Assembly (NCBI RefSeq): GCF_002938435.1
Contig: NZ_POQT01000043.1
Span: 1 to 32,879 of the forward strand
DNA: 32,879 nt
Direction: 5' to 3'
Source: Blastococcus saxobsidens
GTDB taxonomy: Bacteria; Actinomycetota; Actinomycetes; Mycobacteriales; Geodermatophilaceae
Below, piece after piece: positions 32,112 to 32,879 of this stretch. How positions within the stretch are numbered: position 1 is the first letter of the stretch; each line of letters begins with the position of its first letter. Under the pieces are notes generated by a model, which ran no database searches, was not told where the DNA came from, and worked only from the letters and a program-made list of their open reading frames with translations. The translations under genes and the position numbers were made by a program.

Positions 32112-32879
32112 GTGACTTCCGTCCGCCTCCGCTGGGGCGCCCTCCTGTGGCTCCTGACCCTGCAGTTCTTCGTCCTGGAGACCATCGCCCAGGCCCGGTA
32201 CGAGGGCCCCTACTCCCGTGTGGACGACGTCATCAGCGCGCTGGGCGCCGCGGACTCCGCCGGCCGGCAGCTGATGAACGCCTCGTTCGTGGTCCAGGCG
32301 GCCCTCATCGCCGGCGGCGCGCTGCTGCTGGGGCCCGCGCTGCGGGGCGCCGCCGCCCGTGTCACCCCCTGGCTGCTGGGCGCCGCCGCGGTGGGCGTCC
32401 TGCTGGTCGGCGTCTTCCCGACCGACGGCAACGGCACGATGCACGCGATCGGCGCCGTCCTCTACCTGGTCGGCGGCGGGCTGGGGCTGGTCGCGCTGGC
32501 CTACGCCGTCCGGCCCCGCTCGGAGGCGCTGGGTACCACCGTCGTGCTGCTGGGCATGCTGGCCACCGCCGCCACGATCTTCTTCCTCACCGGCGTCACC
32601 GGCTTCCTCGGCGCGGGCGGGACGGAACGGCTCGCGGCCTACCCCCTGCCGATCGCGCTCGCGCTGACCGCGACCACGCTGTGGTGGAACGGAGCACGCG
32701 CCGACGAGGGGGCCGCCCCGCCCTCGCGGCGCGCCGAGCGGGAGCAGGAGGAGGCGCGCCGCGCCGAGCAGGCCCGGGCCCGCGATGCCGCGCTGGAGGC
32801 CGCCACCCGCCGGTCCGCGGCCGGGCCGGCGTCCGCGGAGCCGGACGACATCGACCCCGAGGACCCCTGGGCCCCGACG
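32112..32879 (+). CDS. DUF998-family membrane protein (3' end outside window)
   Basis: 256 codons read open to the window edge. About six hydrophobic segments (first at 7-25) carry the DUF998 pattern: YSRVDDVISALGAADSAGRQ with LMNASFVVQAALIAGGALLL, VGVFPTDGNGTMHAIGA, and GVTGFLGAGGTERLAAYPLP. The family has no firm function. After the last membrane segment comes a charged, coiled-coil-prone tail (REQEEARRAEQARARDAALE) and an acidic end DDIDPEDPWAP. GTG 32112 lies 4 bases after the EVE-like gene. The true stop is not seen. Confidence 0.82.
   Translation, partial: MTSVRLRWGALLWLLTLQFFVLETIAQARYEGPYSRVDDVISALGAADSAGRQLMNASFVVQAALIAGGALLLGPALRGAAARVTPWLLGAAAVGVLLVGVFPTDGNGTMHAIGAVLYLVGGGLGLVALAYAVRPRSEALGTTVVLLGMLATAATIFFLTGVTGFLGAGGTERLAAYPLPIALALTATTLWWNGARADEGAAPPSRRAEREQEEARRAEQARARDAALEAATRRSAAGPASAEPDDIDPEDPWAPT

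Overview
The window looks like a chromosomal segment of a very GC-rich actinobacterium. GC-ending codons dominate, GTG starts are frequent, there is a perfect actinobacterial LexA box, and the genes include a SulP-carbonic anhydrase fusion, a DUF3516 helicase, and a GH13 gene coupled to a luciferase-like oxidoreductase. The style suggests Geodermatophilaceae (Blastococcus, Geodermatophilus or Modestobacter type), but that placement is inference from gene content and has not been tested. I saw no rRNA, tRNA or CRISPR array.

Left end (1-1073): a graveyard of mobile DNA. It holds the tail of an IS110-type transposase, a 190-bp copy of the 3' end of an SDR gene whose intact relative is at 5611-6468, and a dead mosaic transposase (IS982 N-terminus, IS256 C-terminus, IS982 C-terminus). 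Next to it (1196-2813) is a gamma-butyrolactone-type signalling pair: a TetR/ArpA-like receptor and an AfsA-like synthase, convergent and overlapping by 53 bp. A 30-bp palindrome lies upstream of the synthase and a smaller dyad lies in front of the receptor.

Middle (3147-17943): a bicarbonate/sulfate-type SulP transporter fused to a beta-carbonic anhydrase; a general-stress SDR; a small CxxC ORF and a large DUF3516 helicase with 11-bp-pitch PHO-box-like repeats between them; a trehalose synthase-like GH13 enzyme translationally coupled to an LLM-class flavin oxidoreductase; two tandem TSUP-family permeases; an unknown membrane protein; and an AEC-family transporter. A complete tripartite tricarboxylate transporter (tctC-tctB-tctA, 15969-19081, minus strand) follows, with a hairpin between tctC and tctB.

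Right of the transporter (19215-27764): an MFS permease, then a CitA/DcuS-type sensor kinase and CitB/DpiA-type response regulator with overlapping stop and start codons, probably the regulator of the tricarboxylate transporter. Then come the remnant of an enolase-superfamily enzyme, a tautomerase, the helicase HrpB and the 4-alpha-glucanotransferase MalQ.

Right end (27839-32879): a large secreted nuclease (LTD, endonuclease/exonuclease/phosphatase and RTX repeats) preceded by in-phase PHO-like repeats, a broken RibD_C/DHFR-like gene, a small gene behind a perfect SOS box, a small acidic protein, an EVE-like protein and a DUF998 membrane protein cut by the window edge. The regulatory themes that stand out are autoinducer signalling, possible phosphate control at two loci, an SOS site, and two-component control of carboxylate uptake.
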